Shown here piece after piece: positions 33,660 to 49,250 of a stretch of 64,000 nt of DNA. How positions within the stretch are numbered: the stretch's first letter is position 1; the number at the start of each line of letters is the position of its first letter. Origin of the DNA: Panulirus ornatus (Eukaryota; Arthropoda; Malacostraca; Decapoda; Palinuridae); the NCBI RefSeq assembly GCF_036320965.1, contig NC_092270.1:21763440-21827439 (forward strand). Direction: 5' to 3'. The position numbers were made by a program, and so were the translations under genes. Under the pieces are notes generated by a model. The model was given only the letters and a program-made list of their open reading frames with translations. It did no database searches and had not been told where the DNA came from.

Positions 33660-33775
33660 ATATATACTTATATTCCTATGAGTCCACGGGGAAATAAAAC
33701 ACGATGAGTTCCCAAGTGCACTTTCGCGTAATAATCACATCAGTAGGGGAAATACAAGAGAGGAATATAACAGTA

Positions 33776-33780
<5 letters not shown>
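33660..33780 (-). mobile_element. Penelope-like element 3' end, family 1 (copy C)
   Basis: The minus strand shows the shared family-1 3' sequence from 'cttactgttatattcctctc' to 'cccgtggactcatagg'. A (TA)n tract replaces the sequence just upstream of it. The hammerhead core is altered: ctgatgatgtg has become ctactgatgtg, while gaa and palindromic agtgcact (33715-33722) are intact. Confidence 0.72.

Positions 33781-33824
<44 letters not shown>
33780..33824. repeat. (TA)n microsatellite next to a PLE
   Basis: A perfect TA run continuous with PLE copy C. Confidence 0.97.
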
Positions 33825-33826
<2 letters not shown>

Positions 33827-33911
33827 CTGATTCAATATAGAATTCTTCTACCAGTGGGACGTAATAACATTTCTCCCGCGTCTGGGCTGCTGTCAAATCC
33901 TTATCGGTGGC

Positions 33912-33960
33912 GGCCCCCCCTCACCCCCCCAGCTTCCGTGGGGGGGGTGAGGGGGGCCCC
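33912..33960. other. GC-rich inverted repeat (hairpin)
   Basis: The left arm is gg, seven C, tca, seven C (33912-33930). The loop is agcttccgt. The right arm is eight G, tga, six G, cc (from 33940). The arms are almost perfectly complementary over about 19 bases, with a one-base offset. No T run follows on either strand, so it is not a bacterial-type terminator. Confidence 0.9.
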
Positions 33961-34601
33961 CACACGACGAATTACGCGGTGATCATTCTTTCCTCTGACA
34001 GTCGTCGACACCTCCCTCCTCCACGATCGCTATAAATGACGGTTTTCGTCGACTGCTGACGGTTTCAACGACAGCTGACGAGATATTGCCATCGCCTTGT
34101 GCTCGCCAGCTTGCATAGACAATGTGTGTGGGAAATGAAGTGTGTCGCTCTGAACACTGGTCCTCTTTCATAGCAATACCTTCGTGGACAACCTTTAGAT
34201 AGTATTAAACACCAAAGGTAATATCATATTGGATTATAGGGAGTTTAAGACCTTTGAGGAGGTACACAAGCACCAGAGGCGCCTCACCTTCTTTCCCACA
34301 GCGTCAGTACACGTCAGTTACCCCCACATACTGGTGTGTGTGGGGGAGGAAGGTCTCTCTAAGACCCAATCCAGACAGACCCCCCCTCCAGTCATCAACA
34401 TCTGTGTCATCCCCTTCAAGGGGTGGCAATAAAAACATCCCCATTACATTTATTTTTTATCATCATATAGATGGTTCTTGTCACCTCTTGTATCATTTAC
34501 TATAACTCATCTATTTTCTCTTTTCAATTCGCTTGGCATTTTTTTACTTTACGCTGTGGAAGCTGTGTTACGTTGGCAGCTAGACTTATATCGCTTTCCA
34601 C

Positions 34602-34606
<5 letters not shown>
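33961..34606. other. unassigned sequence
   Basis: Unique DNA. The frames at 33983-34505 show no domain. Confidence 0.35.

Positions 34607-34639
<33 letters not shown>
34607..34639. repeat. (GT)n microsatellite
   Basis: A GT run of about 33 bases. Confidence 0.96.
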
Positions 34640-34640
<1 letters not shown>

Positions 34641-34855
34641 ACGGGGCGCCCCCGTGAGAACCTGCAACGCAAATATGACATCAAAGGAAACCTATTGGAA
34701 AGTCATAAAAGGAAACGACATCTCGAACTGGTACGAGGTGGGGGGAGGAGGAGAAGGAGGAGGAGAAATACAGGCGTCAATCTGGCCTTCTACAGCGCCT
34801 TCGGCAGACGAAGGGGAGACTGAGGTATATAAAACCGACTGTGGATTCTGTAGAA

Positions 34856-35128
34856 CATTGTCCCAACCATCTGGGACTGCTATGATCCCAGCCATCTAGG
34901 ACTGCTATGGTCCTAACCATCTAGGACTGCTATGGTCCCAACCATCTAGGACTGCTATAGTCCCAACCATCTAGGACTGCTATAGTCCCAACCATCTAGG
35001 ACTATTATTGTCTCAACCATCTAAGACTGCTATGGTCCAACCATGTAGGACTGCCATGGTCCTAACCATCTTGGACTGCCATGGTCCCAGCCACCTAGGA
35101 CTGCTATGGTCCCACCTACCTTGGAACC
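34856..35128. repeat. 25-bp minisatellite, about 11 copies
   Basis: The unit 'cccaaccatctaggactgct' followed by 'atggt', with single-base variants that increase towards the right end. Confidence 0.94.
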
Positions 35129-35362
35129 ACCTATGAATTCTACAGTATGGTCCTATGTACTTAGGGTAAGTATATGGTTCACATCTGTCGTTTTCCTTGT
35201 CATAATACTATGATGAACATGTATAGGGCTTGTAGTGATGATGATGATGATGAGCGTGATAGTGAAGATGATGGTACGAGTCATGGATATGGAACTGAAT
35301 GTGAGGAAAAACAGTAAGATAATTGCCAATACTTCTGCAATAGACATCAAAATGCATAATTG

Positions 35363-35601
<239 letters not shown>

Positions 35602-35926
35602 TCAATAGATCTACTTTTAAAGTGTATTAGATCACTTCTCTGTCTTTTCTATATTCTTCTGGTGGACATTCATTTACTGTATATAGTTGTTTGAAACTAG
35701 AATAAAGATAGTTTTCAAAAGGAGTCATTTTTAATTATATAACATGACGCCGCTTCTGGGCTGAACAAACTCCAATTTCCGGGGCAAATATGCTCACATC
35801 TTGAGAATGGTAGAGCAGCCGTTTCCCGGAGCCCGGTACAAACATTGGGGAGGGAGAAGCGATGCTTCTCTCTGAGTACAGACTTACCTCCCACACCACG
35901 CGCCTGTCTCCCTCCCTCCCTCTCTG

Positions 35927-35930
<4 letters not shown>

Positions 35931-36008
<78 letters not shown>
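35931..36008. repeat. (CT)n microsatellite
   Basis: A perfect CT run. Confidence 0.98.
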
Positions 36009-36012
<4 letters not shown>

Positions 36013-36490
36013 CCTATGCTTTCCACGTCCCTCCATACCACAGGCATGTTGATGTAGGTAGGCGCTAACAAACACTTGATTGGTCCTTTTCGTGGGACGT
36101 TCACACTTCCAGCGTTCAACACAGATCAGGGCGCTCGTGGTCGAGACGGGCTGGTTTTCGCTCATTATGAGCCTGGATGGCTACACTCGTTGTCCACACC
36201 CAACTCAAAGGTGAATCTCAGGACAGATGTCTCCTCTGTAGCCTTTTGTAGTTTCTTAAAGCGCTACAGAAGGCCTCTACAATCATGCTACTCCCAAGTA
36301 CAGAGACCTGAGGAAAACCTCTCCATCCTTTGACGCACCGAGTTTGACCCCCACTGAATGCACTACCACGCACCATGTCCGAGGGAACGTGGTCCACAGA
36401 TCAGAAAATTCCCTACTTTACCGGATCTCATTTGTAATCCTTTAAAATGTGATACATTCCTGTTGTTATCCTCATATATTGTGTTGTATG
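36009..36490. other. unassigned sequence
   Basis: Unique DNA. The 85-codon frame at 36076-36333 has no domain. Confidence 0.35.
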
Positions 36491-36495
36491 ATTTT

Positions 36496-36612
36496 TTTTT
36501 TTAATTTTCCAAAAGAAGGAACAGAGAAGGGGGCCAGGTGAGGATATTCCCTCAGAGGCCCAGTCCTCTGTTCTTAACGCTACCTTGCTAATGCGGGAAA
36601 TGGCGAATAGTT
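36496..36612 (-). mobile_element. dispersed 'gcgaggtagcg' element, copy 2
   Basis: The reverse complement matches 16557-16668 closely ('gttaagaacagaggactg', 'gggaatatcctcac', 'tggcccccttctctg'). It ends in an A/T run at 36490 and lies next to the (TA)n at 36626. Confidence 0.7.
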
Positions 36613-36620
36613 TGAAGAAA

Positions 36621-36818
<198 letters not shown>

Positions 36819-36936
36819 TTCTAAAGGTGTACTACTTCCAGATGGGATGTGGAGGTGTAATAGGAAACATATATCCAGGAATATTATGAACAATAACTTC
36901 ATTTCCTGTCTAGAAAAGAGATACACATACATTTCT

Positions 36937-37506
<570 letters not shown>

Positions 37507-37755
37507 CGCGCCTCACACCTGCTGACCTTGTCTCACACCTGCTGACCTCGCCTCACTCTTGCTAACCTTGCCTCACACCTGTTGACCTTGCCTCACTCTT
37601 GCTAACCTTGCCTCACACCTGTTGACCTTGCCTCACTCTTGCTAACCTTGCCTCACACCTGTTGACCTGCCTCACTCTTGCTAACCTTGCCTCACACCTG
37701 TTGACCTTGCCTCACTCTTGCTAACCTTGCCTCACACCTGTTGACCTTGCCTCAA
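37507..37755. repeat. 40-bp dimeric minisatellite (two 20-bp halves), about 6 copies
   Basis: 'ttgcctcacacctgttgacc' strictly alternates with 'ttgcctcactcttgctaacc'. One half near 37665 has lost a base. Confidence 0.95.
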
Positions 37756-38179
37756 TTCCGCTGTCTCTGGTCCCCTTCCGCTGAGCAGGGTCATCCACCA
37801 CCTCCCAAACCAGCAGCCACCCTCAACCCCTGTGCAGTAACCTGCAGTAAGTTATTGTCAAAGCAAAGACTGGTATCAATAAACATGAAACGGACCAAGA
37901 CAAATATCTGACGATATCAGTTATCCGTCATCTTATTTTAAGTAATTCTATTTAAGGATGATAATGAAATCAGCTGTGTTTCAACTTTCTTTACATTGAG
38001 GTGGCTATGATCTCCTTCCCCCAGCGCATCAAACGGTTGTAATTAGATCAGAAAAGTATTTGCCAATTGGATTCTAAGGTAACATTTCCACGTAAGTGTA
38101 TTATCTCTTGATTCCATAATGTTTTAAGCTGTTTTCCTGCCACCTGACTTGTCAGAGGGTGAAGTAGGTGAGGGCAGGG
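37756..38179. other. unassigned sequence
   Basis: Unique DNA with no recognisable gene. Confidence 0.4.
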
Positions 38180-38430
38180 AGCACCTTCTGCTTCAGTATC
38201 TTCACTATCCTGGATGCACCTTCTGCTTCAGTATCTTCACTATCTTGGGTTCATCTTCTACTTCACTATCTTCACTATCCTGGATGCACCTTCTGCTTCA
38301 CTATCTTCACTATCTTGGGTTCATCTTCTACTTCACTATCTTCACTATCCTGGATGCACCTTCTGCTTCACTATCTTCACTATCTTGGGTTCATCTTCTA
38401 CTTCACTATCTTCACTATCTTCACTATTTG
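38180..38430. repeat. 70-bp dimeric minisatellite (two 35-bp halves), about 3.5 copies
   Basis: 'tatcctggatgcaccttctg' halves alternate with 'tatcttgggttcatcttcta' halves, sharing 'cttcactatcttcac'. A plus frame runs through (up to 203 codons from 38168) because no stop occurs in the unit. Confidence 0.93.
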
Positions 38431-39224
<794 letters not shown>

Positions 39225-39404
39225 GACACCATGAGAGTCTGGACACATGTGTGGTATCCGGCACTATACACAGGCACATCCACACTCCTCGCTCTCTGTC
39301 CACATTAATGATGGTGTTCGACCTCTTCTTTTTTCCCCCTCAGCTAATGACTGTACTGCCTCACTAACGAGCCAGTTTTGCTGCTCCAGTATATCATCAC
39401 AGCC

Positions 39405-39517
<113 letters not shown>

Positions 39518-39518
39518 A

Positions 39519-39605
39519 TAATACCCTCCAACAGCCAGGGTCGAACCCAGGACCATTTGCGTGGTAGTCGAGAACGCTAACCGCTAGGAGATCATGGCCC
39601 AGCCT
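39519..39605 (-). mobile_element. tRNA-derived SINE head
   Basis: On the minus strand, A-box-like tctcctagcgg (39591-39581) lies 44 bases from B box ggttcgaccc (39547-39538). It continues 'tggctgttggagggtatta' into an (AT)n tract. The tail matches the SINE pair at 16.3-16.5 kb. The interior contains 'ctaccacgc', as in Gly tRNAs, but the cloverleaf is not intact. Confidence 0.75.
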
Positions 39606-39795
39606 AATATTAGTGTGTGGTAATAAAAAGAGTGTGGTTGAGAGAGCAGAAGAGGGTGCATTGAAATGGTTTGGTCACATGGAGAGAATGAGTGGGGAAA
39701 GATTGACCAAGAGGATATATGTGTCAGAGGTGGAGGGAACAAGGAGAAGTGGGAAACCAAATTGGAGGTGGAAGGTTAAGGCCATTGAAGGCTAG
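39606..39795 (+). mobile_element. LINE ORF C-terminal fragment
   Basis: The plus-strand frame reads CGNKKSVVERAEEGALKWFG, then HMERMSGERLTKRIYVSE, then VEGTRRSGKPNWRWK. This is the C-terminal region after the reverse transcriptase in a non-LTR retrotransposon. The same KSVVERAEEG and LTKRIYVSEVEG peptides occur on the minus strand at 42.4-42.6 kb, confirming a shared family. The fragment is about 60 codons, ends at a premature stop, and abuts the SINE directly. Confidence 0.85.
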
Positions 39796-39799
39796 AAGC

Positions 39800-40095
39800 A
39801 AGATACGTAAGGGCCAGAGGGTAGTTATATATAAGGCTAAAGGCTGGGTACCTTAAAGGCTATCGAATGGGTAGGCTAAGGGCTAAGGACTGGATATATT
39901 TAAGGCTAAAATCTTGGTAAATAAAAGGCTAAAGGCTGGGTAAATAAAAGGCTAAAGGCTGGGTACCTTATAGGCTATAGATTGAGTAGATAAAAGGCTA
40001 AAGGTTGGGTAAATAAATGGCTAAAGGCTGGGTACCTTATAGGCTATAGATTGAGTAGATAAAAGGCTAAAGGTTGGGAAAATAAAAGGCTAGGA
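39800..40095. repeat. degenerate 'aaggctaaaggctgggta' repeat
   Basis: 'aggctaaaggctgggta' and 'ggctatagattgagtagata' recur in nested order, with a unit of about 55-60 bp present about 3 times. Confidence 0.85.
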
Positions 40096-40984
40096 AGAGT
40101 GTATGCTCTTCCAACCTTACCTACCATGATGGTAACACTGAGTGGTTGACGTACCACATTTTTCACAAATCCCGCCACTTTAATCCTTCCGTCTGCCACT
40201 TAGGACCCTCTTACTCCTCCTCTATCAGTCACGTCACCGCCTTGCGTTTTATCGGAAAGTAATATTTCTAAAACCCTGATATCTAACTTATTTCAACGAC
40301 ATGACTTTGTTCCCTGTGACTCTCGCAGTCTCGATCCATTCTCGCACAACTGTGCCTGATCTCGCTGCGCCTCACATGTTACAAGGAAACATTTGCCTCT
40401 CATCTCGCCCAATCCCTTCAGCATCTCACCTAGTTAATGGGTCCATTTCAGCTTCATTACCATAATTAATTTTCTCTATTACTTTCCTTATCTTATCATT
40501 AACTATCTCCTTGGCACATTCGTTTGATATTATCTTTCCCTACCACAAGATCATACTGGGAACTTGGCTTCGCTATGTCTCCCACATGTATATGTATCCA
40601 TCATATTCCCTTCGTCTTTTTAGAATGTTATCTGGTCTTTGATACACATCAATATGCAAAGTTTCCTCACTATGACCTTCCACAATCTCCTTTCTCTAAC
40701 CTAGTAAGGTAACTTAGAGACAATTATCATAAAACTTTATCTGTGTAAAGTTATTTAGTTATGTTAAAGATAGAGAAATATGTCTTGAACCTTTTTGTCA
40801 AAAAGTGAAGTTTCAAAATTTAATTGCAATTGATGACTGACATTAGTTTTGACTCCATTTTCGTCATTGGTGCTACTTCTTCGCCAGATTCACCTCATCT
40901 TGTGTGTGGAGAGGCAACACGTCAGGTATGTCAACACACAGAGAGGCCTGGAGTGGGTATAAGCTAATGGAACCATTAAATGTC
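40096..40984. other. unassigned sequence
   Basis: Unique pyrimidine-biased DNA. It could be a decayed antisense LINE, but no motif is recoverable. Confidence 0.3.
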
Positions 40985-41262
40985 CAGCTTTAGCACCCCT
41001 TCAGGGCCATGCGTCATAGGCACCCCTAGGGCCATGCGTCATAGACACCCCCAGGGCCATGCGTCGTAGACTGGGACCATCAGGGTCATGTGGTATAGGC
41101 AGGCGCTCTTAGGGCCATGTGTTATAGACAGACCTCTTCAGGAGAGTGCGTAATAGACAGCCACCCTGAGGGCCATGCTTCAAAATCAGGCACATTCAGG
41201 GCCATGCATTATACGCAGGCCTTCAGGGCCATGCATCATGGCAGTCGTCTTAAGGGCCATTT
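40985..41262. repeat. degenerate 'cagggccatgcgtcatag' repeat, about 8 copies
   Basis: 'agggccatgcgtcatag' followed by a variable 'gcacccc'-type spacer, at 25-45-base spacing. Confidence 0.85.
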
Positions 41263-42125
41263 GTATGTAAACTAAACTGTTGATGGAAAGTCTCCCGCAC
41301 TCTCTTAGATTTTTCCCCTTATCTTTCTCGAGGCGCCCTGGCTGATAACCTGATTATCGTAGATAACAATTTGTTTATCTATAAAAAAAAACCCTCAGGT
41401 CAGTCTGCCCCCGTCCCCCCAGGCCTCCATGGTAGAGAAGAAAGGAAACATGAAAATAAATCAAGCATACAAAGATTCTGATCAGATGAACTTGAATGAG
41501 AAATAAACAATGAGACAAGTTCACAAATCTTGTTTCAATCTGTTCCAATCTTTTTGCATTTGCAAAAACAAAAAGGTGAAATAATTTAAGTATGTTTAAG
41601 TAAGATCTGTGTTCGTGTATGTACGTATGTATCCATCTTGTGTAATGATATCCAATATGGGTACATATCGTACTACAAGCACCATCATTTTACTGTGTTC
41701 GCATCACTGTTTTTAGGGAAGATATATGACGAGCGCAATCTACTTCTGCAGTGAGTGATGGTGATAAGGAAAGCCTTTCATTTCAAGCCACACTTTAGCA
41801 ACGTTAGTGTGGATGTGTGGTCGACATCTTCTGTTATACTGACATCATTATGGTCGAAAATATTCTGGGCGATTTTCTTGGTCGACGAAAGTAATCAATA
41901 GTGAAATGGGGCAGCGTTCCCAGGAGGTCTTATCCGGCAATATGTTACGCCCGGCTCGCACAGTCGACCTTCTAACATATTTCCAAGTCAGTCTATTGTC
42001 TGTTGCATGTGTAAATAAGAATACGTTCACCTGCATGTCCTGACTAGTGTTCCGATGTAAAACAGATGGCTGCTGTATACAGCATTTACGTAAAGATATA
42101 TATGACTTAAACGAAAATGCATCCA
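41263..42125. other. unassigned sequence
   Basis: Unique DNA. The 92-codon minus frame 42126-41848 has no domain I recognise. Confidence 0.35.
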
Positions 42126-42139
42126 ACTCAAAATAGTCC

Positions 42140-42883
42140 TATATATATATTAATTCTTTTCTTTTATACTTAATCGACGTTTCCCGCCTTCGCGAAGTAG
42201 CATTAGAAGCAGACGAGGAGAAGCCACGTTCATTTACATCCATTCTCTAGCTATCATGTGTAATGCACCGAAATCACAGCTACCTATCCACATCCAGGCC
42301 CCACAGACCTTTCCATAGTTTACACTGGACTATTCACATGCCCTAGCTCAGTCCATTGACGGCACGTCAACCCTATTATAACACATCGTTCCAATTTACT
42401 CTGTCCTATGCACGCATTTCACCCTCCTGCATGTTTAGGCTCCGAGCGCTCAAAATCTTTTTCACTCCATCCTTCCATATCCACTTTGTTTTTCCGGTTC
42501 TCCTTTTTCCCTCCACCTCTGACACATATATCCTCTTTGTCAATCGTTCCTTGCTCATTTTTCTCCAACACACCCTCTTCTGCTCTCTCAACCACACTCT
42601 TTTTATCATCACACATCTCTCTTACCCTATTATTACTTACTCGATCAAACCACCTCACACCACATATTGTCCTCAAACATCTCATTTCCAACACATCCAC
42701 CCTCCTCCGCACAGCCCTATCTATAGCCCACGCCTCACAACCAAATAACATTGTTGGAACCACTATTCCTTCAAACATACCCATTTTGCCTTCCCAGATA
42801 ACGTTTTCTCTTTTCACACATTCTTCAGTGCTTTCAGAACCTTCGTTTCCTCTACCACCCTGTGGTAGAGGGGATTGAGTCAT
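42140..42883 (-). mobile_element. LINE 3' end: post-RT region plus 3' tail
   Basis: Minus-strand frame 42883-42419 contains KMGMFEGIVVPTMLFGCEAW, then RRRVDVLEMRCLRTICGV and RFDRVSN-type sequence, then KSVVERAEEGVL. A frameshift near 42560 moves the reading to the overlapping frame 42612-42406 with ERLTKRIYVSEVEG and LSARSLNMQEGE. This is the C-terminal domain of a non-LTR retrotransposon polyprotein. Non-coding tail continues to 42140 and includes 'cttcgcgaaggcgggaaa', a relative of the 'gcgaggtagcg' element, ending at a short AT run. Stops and frameshifts make it a pseudogene. The clade is not assigned. Confidence 0.85.
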
Positions 42884-42884
42884 G

Positions 42885-43012
42885 TAGGTCTATGCTGTGT
42901 GGTAAGTGGCTATGCTGTCCTTCAGGTAGGCCTATGCTGTGTGGTATGTGCTTATGCTGTTCTTCTTGATCATGTAGGCCTATGCTGTGTGGTATGTGGT
43001 TATGCTGCCATC
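42885..43012. repeat. 43-45-bp repeat, about 3 copies
   Basis: 'cctatgctgtgtggtatgtg' followed by 'ttatgctg' recurs three times with variable spacers. Confidence 0.88.
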
Positions 43013-43164
43013 GTGCGTGCTGTACCAGCATTACCTCCTGCTACTCTTGCACTGTAAGTAATATAATGACACTGTGTGCTGGCCTGATGGCCCTCCAACA
43101 CGCTATCTCCCGACCATCGATAGACAGTCTACTTTGTGTGGGCCATGATGTTGGTCCTGGTGAT

Positions 43165-43167
<3 letters not shown>

Positions 43168-43206
<39 letters not shown>
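43168..43206. repeat. (GT)n microsatellite
   Basis: A GT run of about 39 bases. Confidence 0.97.
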
Positions 43207-43207
<1 letters not shown>

Positions 43208-43533
43208 GAGTAGAATTAATTAATGGAGAACCACCTCGTAAGGGTCTTCGAACTGTGTCATTAACTTGTGGGTGTTCATTGTTGGCATTACCAGCAACAC
43301 AACAACACTACCCCAGGGCGGGCACCTGAGCCTCCCTGGTTATGACAACGCAATCCAGACACGTTATCTGGATCGCCCACTTCCAGGATGGACTCATGCG
43401 TTGTCAGAATCATTTCTTTTTTTTCCAATCTGGACGCAGACAAACTCGCCCGGCGCTACATGGTATGTGGAGGGCAACTGCGCCAGGTGTTTCGCTCTCT
43501 TCTTCAGTGTCGTTCATGGATCATGCTGGCTAA

Positions 43534-43536
<3 letters not shown>
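43207..43536. other. unassigned sequence
   Basis: GC-moderate unique DNA. The 135-codon frame 43266-43673 runs into the CT tract and shows no domain. Confidence 0.35.

Positions 43537-43608
<72 letters not shown>
43537..43608. repeat. (CT)n microsatellite
   Basis: A perfect CT run. Confidence 0.98.
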
Positions 43609-43610
<2 letters not shown>

Positions 43611-43735
43611 TTTGTCCTTTCCCACCTGAGCGAGGTAGCGCCAGGAACAGATCGTCGGGCTTACACGATATGAAAAGGACACCTATCTCTTTCTGTCCCT
43701 GTATTTAGAATGAGATGATACAGGAGGTGAGGATA
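43609..43735 (+). mobile_element. 'gcgaggtagcg' element, partial copy
   Basis: 'tttcccacctgagcgaggta' and 'gcgccaggaacagatcg' match the core of the elements at 16.6 and 36.5 kb, directly after the CT run. Confidence 0.5.

Positions 43736-44720
<985 letters not shown>

Positions 44721-44787
<67 letters not shown>
44721..44787. repeat. (GA)n microsatellite
   Basis: A perfect GA run. Confidence 0.98.
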
Positions 44788-47092
<2,305 letters not shown>

Positions 47093-47341
47093 GAGAGATT
47101 CCAGCATCATGGAGAGAAATTCCAGTAGCATGGAGAGAGATTCCAGTATCATGAAGAGAGTTTCCAGTATCATGGAGAGAGATTCCAGTATCATGGAGAG
47201 AGATTCCAGTATCATGGAGAGAGATTCCAGTAGCATGGAGAGAGATTCCAGTATCATGGAGAGAGTTTCCAGTAGCATGAAGAGAGATTCCAGTATCATG
47301 GAGAGAGTTTCCAGTAGTATGGAGAGAGATTCCAGTAGCAT
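47093..47341. repeat. 21-bp minisatellite, 12 copies, coding-compatible heptads
   Basis: The unit 'gagagagattccagtatcat' plus g. 21 bp is seven codons, so the plus frame reads MERDSSI repeats (frame 47019-47447, 142 codons). The minus frame reads LSMILES repeats (frame 47341-47009, 110 codons), and another minus frame reads ISLHDTG. The LSMILES frame has hydrophobic spacing like a coiled coil, but nothing shows it is expressed. Confidence 0.93.
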
Positions 47342-47504
47342 GAGACTTTACATTCTTCCTCGAGTGGATCTTTTGATATTCGCGGTGTTTGTCAGATCTT
47401 CTCTGGGTCAATACCTTGAGATCTTCTGGAGCAATGTAATTCCATGAAGAAGCCAGTAGTCTCCATCTGGACAAGGATGTTTATTGATTACATTGGTTCT
47501 CTTG

Positions 47505-47744
47505 TGTATTGAGGGCGCCCAGGTGCTCTGTGTTCCATGATTACATTGCTGATGTATTGAGGGCGCTCAGGTGCTCTGTGTTCCATGATTACATTGCTGA
47601 TGTATTGAGGGCGCCCAGGTGCTCTGTGTTCCATGATTACATTGCTGATGTATTGAGGGCGCTCAGGTGCTCTGTGTTCCATGATTACATTGCTGATGTA
47701 TTGAGGGCGCCCAGGTGCTCTGTGTTCCATGATTACATTGCTGA
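47505..47744. repeat. 48-bp minisatellite, 5 copies, alternating variant
   Basis: The unit is 'tgtattgagggcgcccaggt', 'gctctgtgttccatgattac', 'attgctga'. The base after gcgc alternates C, T, C, T, C along the array, implying a 96-bp higher-order unit. 48 is a multiple of three, so frames on both strands remain open. Confidence 0.95.
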
Positions 47745-47882
47745 TGAAGCTGTTCTGACGAGATGTGATCAGCTTTATACTTGCCTCATTAACTTGCTGT
47801 CTGCTCCAGTCAATAACACACACGTCTTTCACACTTCGTTCATCATTCAGTCACAGTGACGAACACACCTGGAACGCTATAG

Positions 47883-47963
47883 GTGGACCAGGCTTCTGGT
47901 ACACTTATGGTGGACCAAGCTTCTGGTACACTTATGGTGGACCAGGCTTCTGGTACACTTATG
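47883..47963. repeat. 27-bp minisatellite, 3 copies
   Basis: 'ggtggaccaggcttctggta' followed by 'cacttat', three times. It follows the 48-bp array closely. Confidence 0.94.
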
Positions 47964-48809
47964 TTTAGTACTTAAAATGTTTCATATCAACACCAAATTA
48001 CTCCTGAGCTAATTACCCCTTTTCTTTAATTACTATGTAATTAAGTTTTTATATCGTTTGACGAGCGTCCCTGGGCTTATCGCTCTCGTGGGTTCGTATG
48101 TGATCAAGCTCAACCAATAAGAAGTGGCCATTGGTAGAAATGTGACGAATAACATCATTGTCTTTCTCGTAAACGTGACTACAGTTGAATCTTGCCTGAT
48201 ATGGTCCACAGTGGAGTGGGGGAAGTGATCAAGATGGGTCATACTAGAAGGAGCGATTGATGGAGAAGGACAAATGTTGGAGAGGAAGATTATTGAGGGA
48301 GAAGGACCATGTTAAAGAGGAAGACTATATTTACGAAACATCGCGAATATCACACACGCCATTTGGAAGAAATGTTTGCATCAGTTTTAGCTGGAATGAG
48401 AAGCTTTGTCTCCTACCTCGACACAGATGATTACAAGGGTGGTCATTTATCCTGGAGACACTGTATCATGGGTACAGCAGGAGACATTGTATCACGGGTA
48501 CAGCATTTCCTGAAAGCAGAAATTCAGTACTTTGAGAGGGAGGAGGGAGAGATTAGCCCGGGGTACAGCAATACAACGACCCTTTTTTGAATCTTGAACT
48601 GGACGGGATCCAGTTGCCTGGAGTATGACGTAGGGTTGTAAACACAACCTCTCTTGCTGCTGCTGGTGCTGGTGGTTCGACAACTGTCTCGCTGAAATAC
48701 AAGCAACTCTAGTGTGGTAGACGACCGCCACCCCCCGCCAACCACCACCACGACCCACAAGTTTCAAAACTTTTCTTTTTCATCTGTTTTTACTCTTCAT
48801 TACTACCTG
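47964..48809. other. unassigned sequence
   Basis: Unique DNA. The 93-codon plus frame 48309-48590 has no recognisable domain, and 48450-48500 holds a short duplicated 'gtatcatgggtacagca'. Confidence 0.3.
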
Positions 48810-49140
48810 TACCACTGAACCTTCATCCTGACCCACTGAACCTTCGTCCTAACCCACTGAACCTTCATCCTGACCCACCGAACCCTCGTCCTAACCCACT
48901 GAGCCTTCATTCTGACCCACTGAATCTTCGTCCTAACCCACTTAACCTTCATCCTGACCCACCGAACCTTCGTCCTAACCCACTGAGCCTTCATTCTGAC
49001 CCACTGAATCTTCGTCCTAACTCACTGAGCCTTCGTTCTGACCCACTGAATCTTCGTCCTAACCCACTGAACCTTCATTCTGACCCACTGAATCTTCGTC
49101 CTAACCCATTGAACCTTCGTTCTGACCCACTGAACCTTCG
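48810..49140. repeat. 21/42-bp dimeric minisatellite, about 16 half-units
   Basis: 'tgacccactgaaccttcgtc' and 'taacccactgaaccttcatc' type halves alternate (tgaccc/taaccc). The basic minus frame reading VRWVRMKVQW is its translation. Confidence 0.93.
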
Positions 49141-49164
49141 AGAAATACATTTTCTCTTGTGGGC

Positions 49165-49250
49165 AGAACGTAAGGTCATGTTGTGGTCAGAACATAAGAT
49201 CATGTTGTGATCACAACGTAAGGTCATGTTGTGAACACAACGTAAGGCCT
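49165..49250. repeat. 30-bp repeat, about 3 copies
   Basis: 'aacgtaaggtcatgttgtg' recurs with variants. Confidence 0.85.

Noticed and set aside
33912..33960. Rho-independent terminator
   Set aside because: There is no T run after the hairpin and no bacterial gene context.
35853..36165. Gene around the (CT)n at 35.9 kb
   Set aside because: All frames rely on the CT tract for their length. The flanking parts are short and without domains.
47883..47963. Small exon encoding Gly/Trp/Tyr repeats
   Set aside because: Only three 27-bp tandem copies, with no flanking splice signals that I trust.
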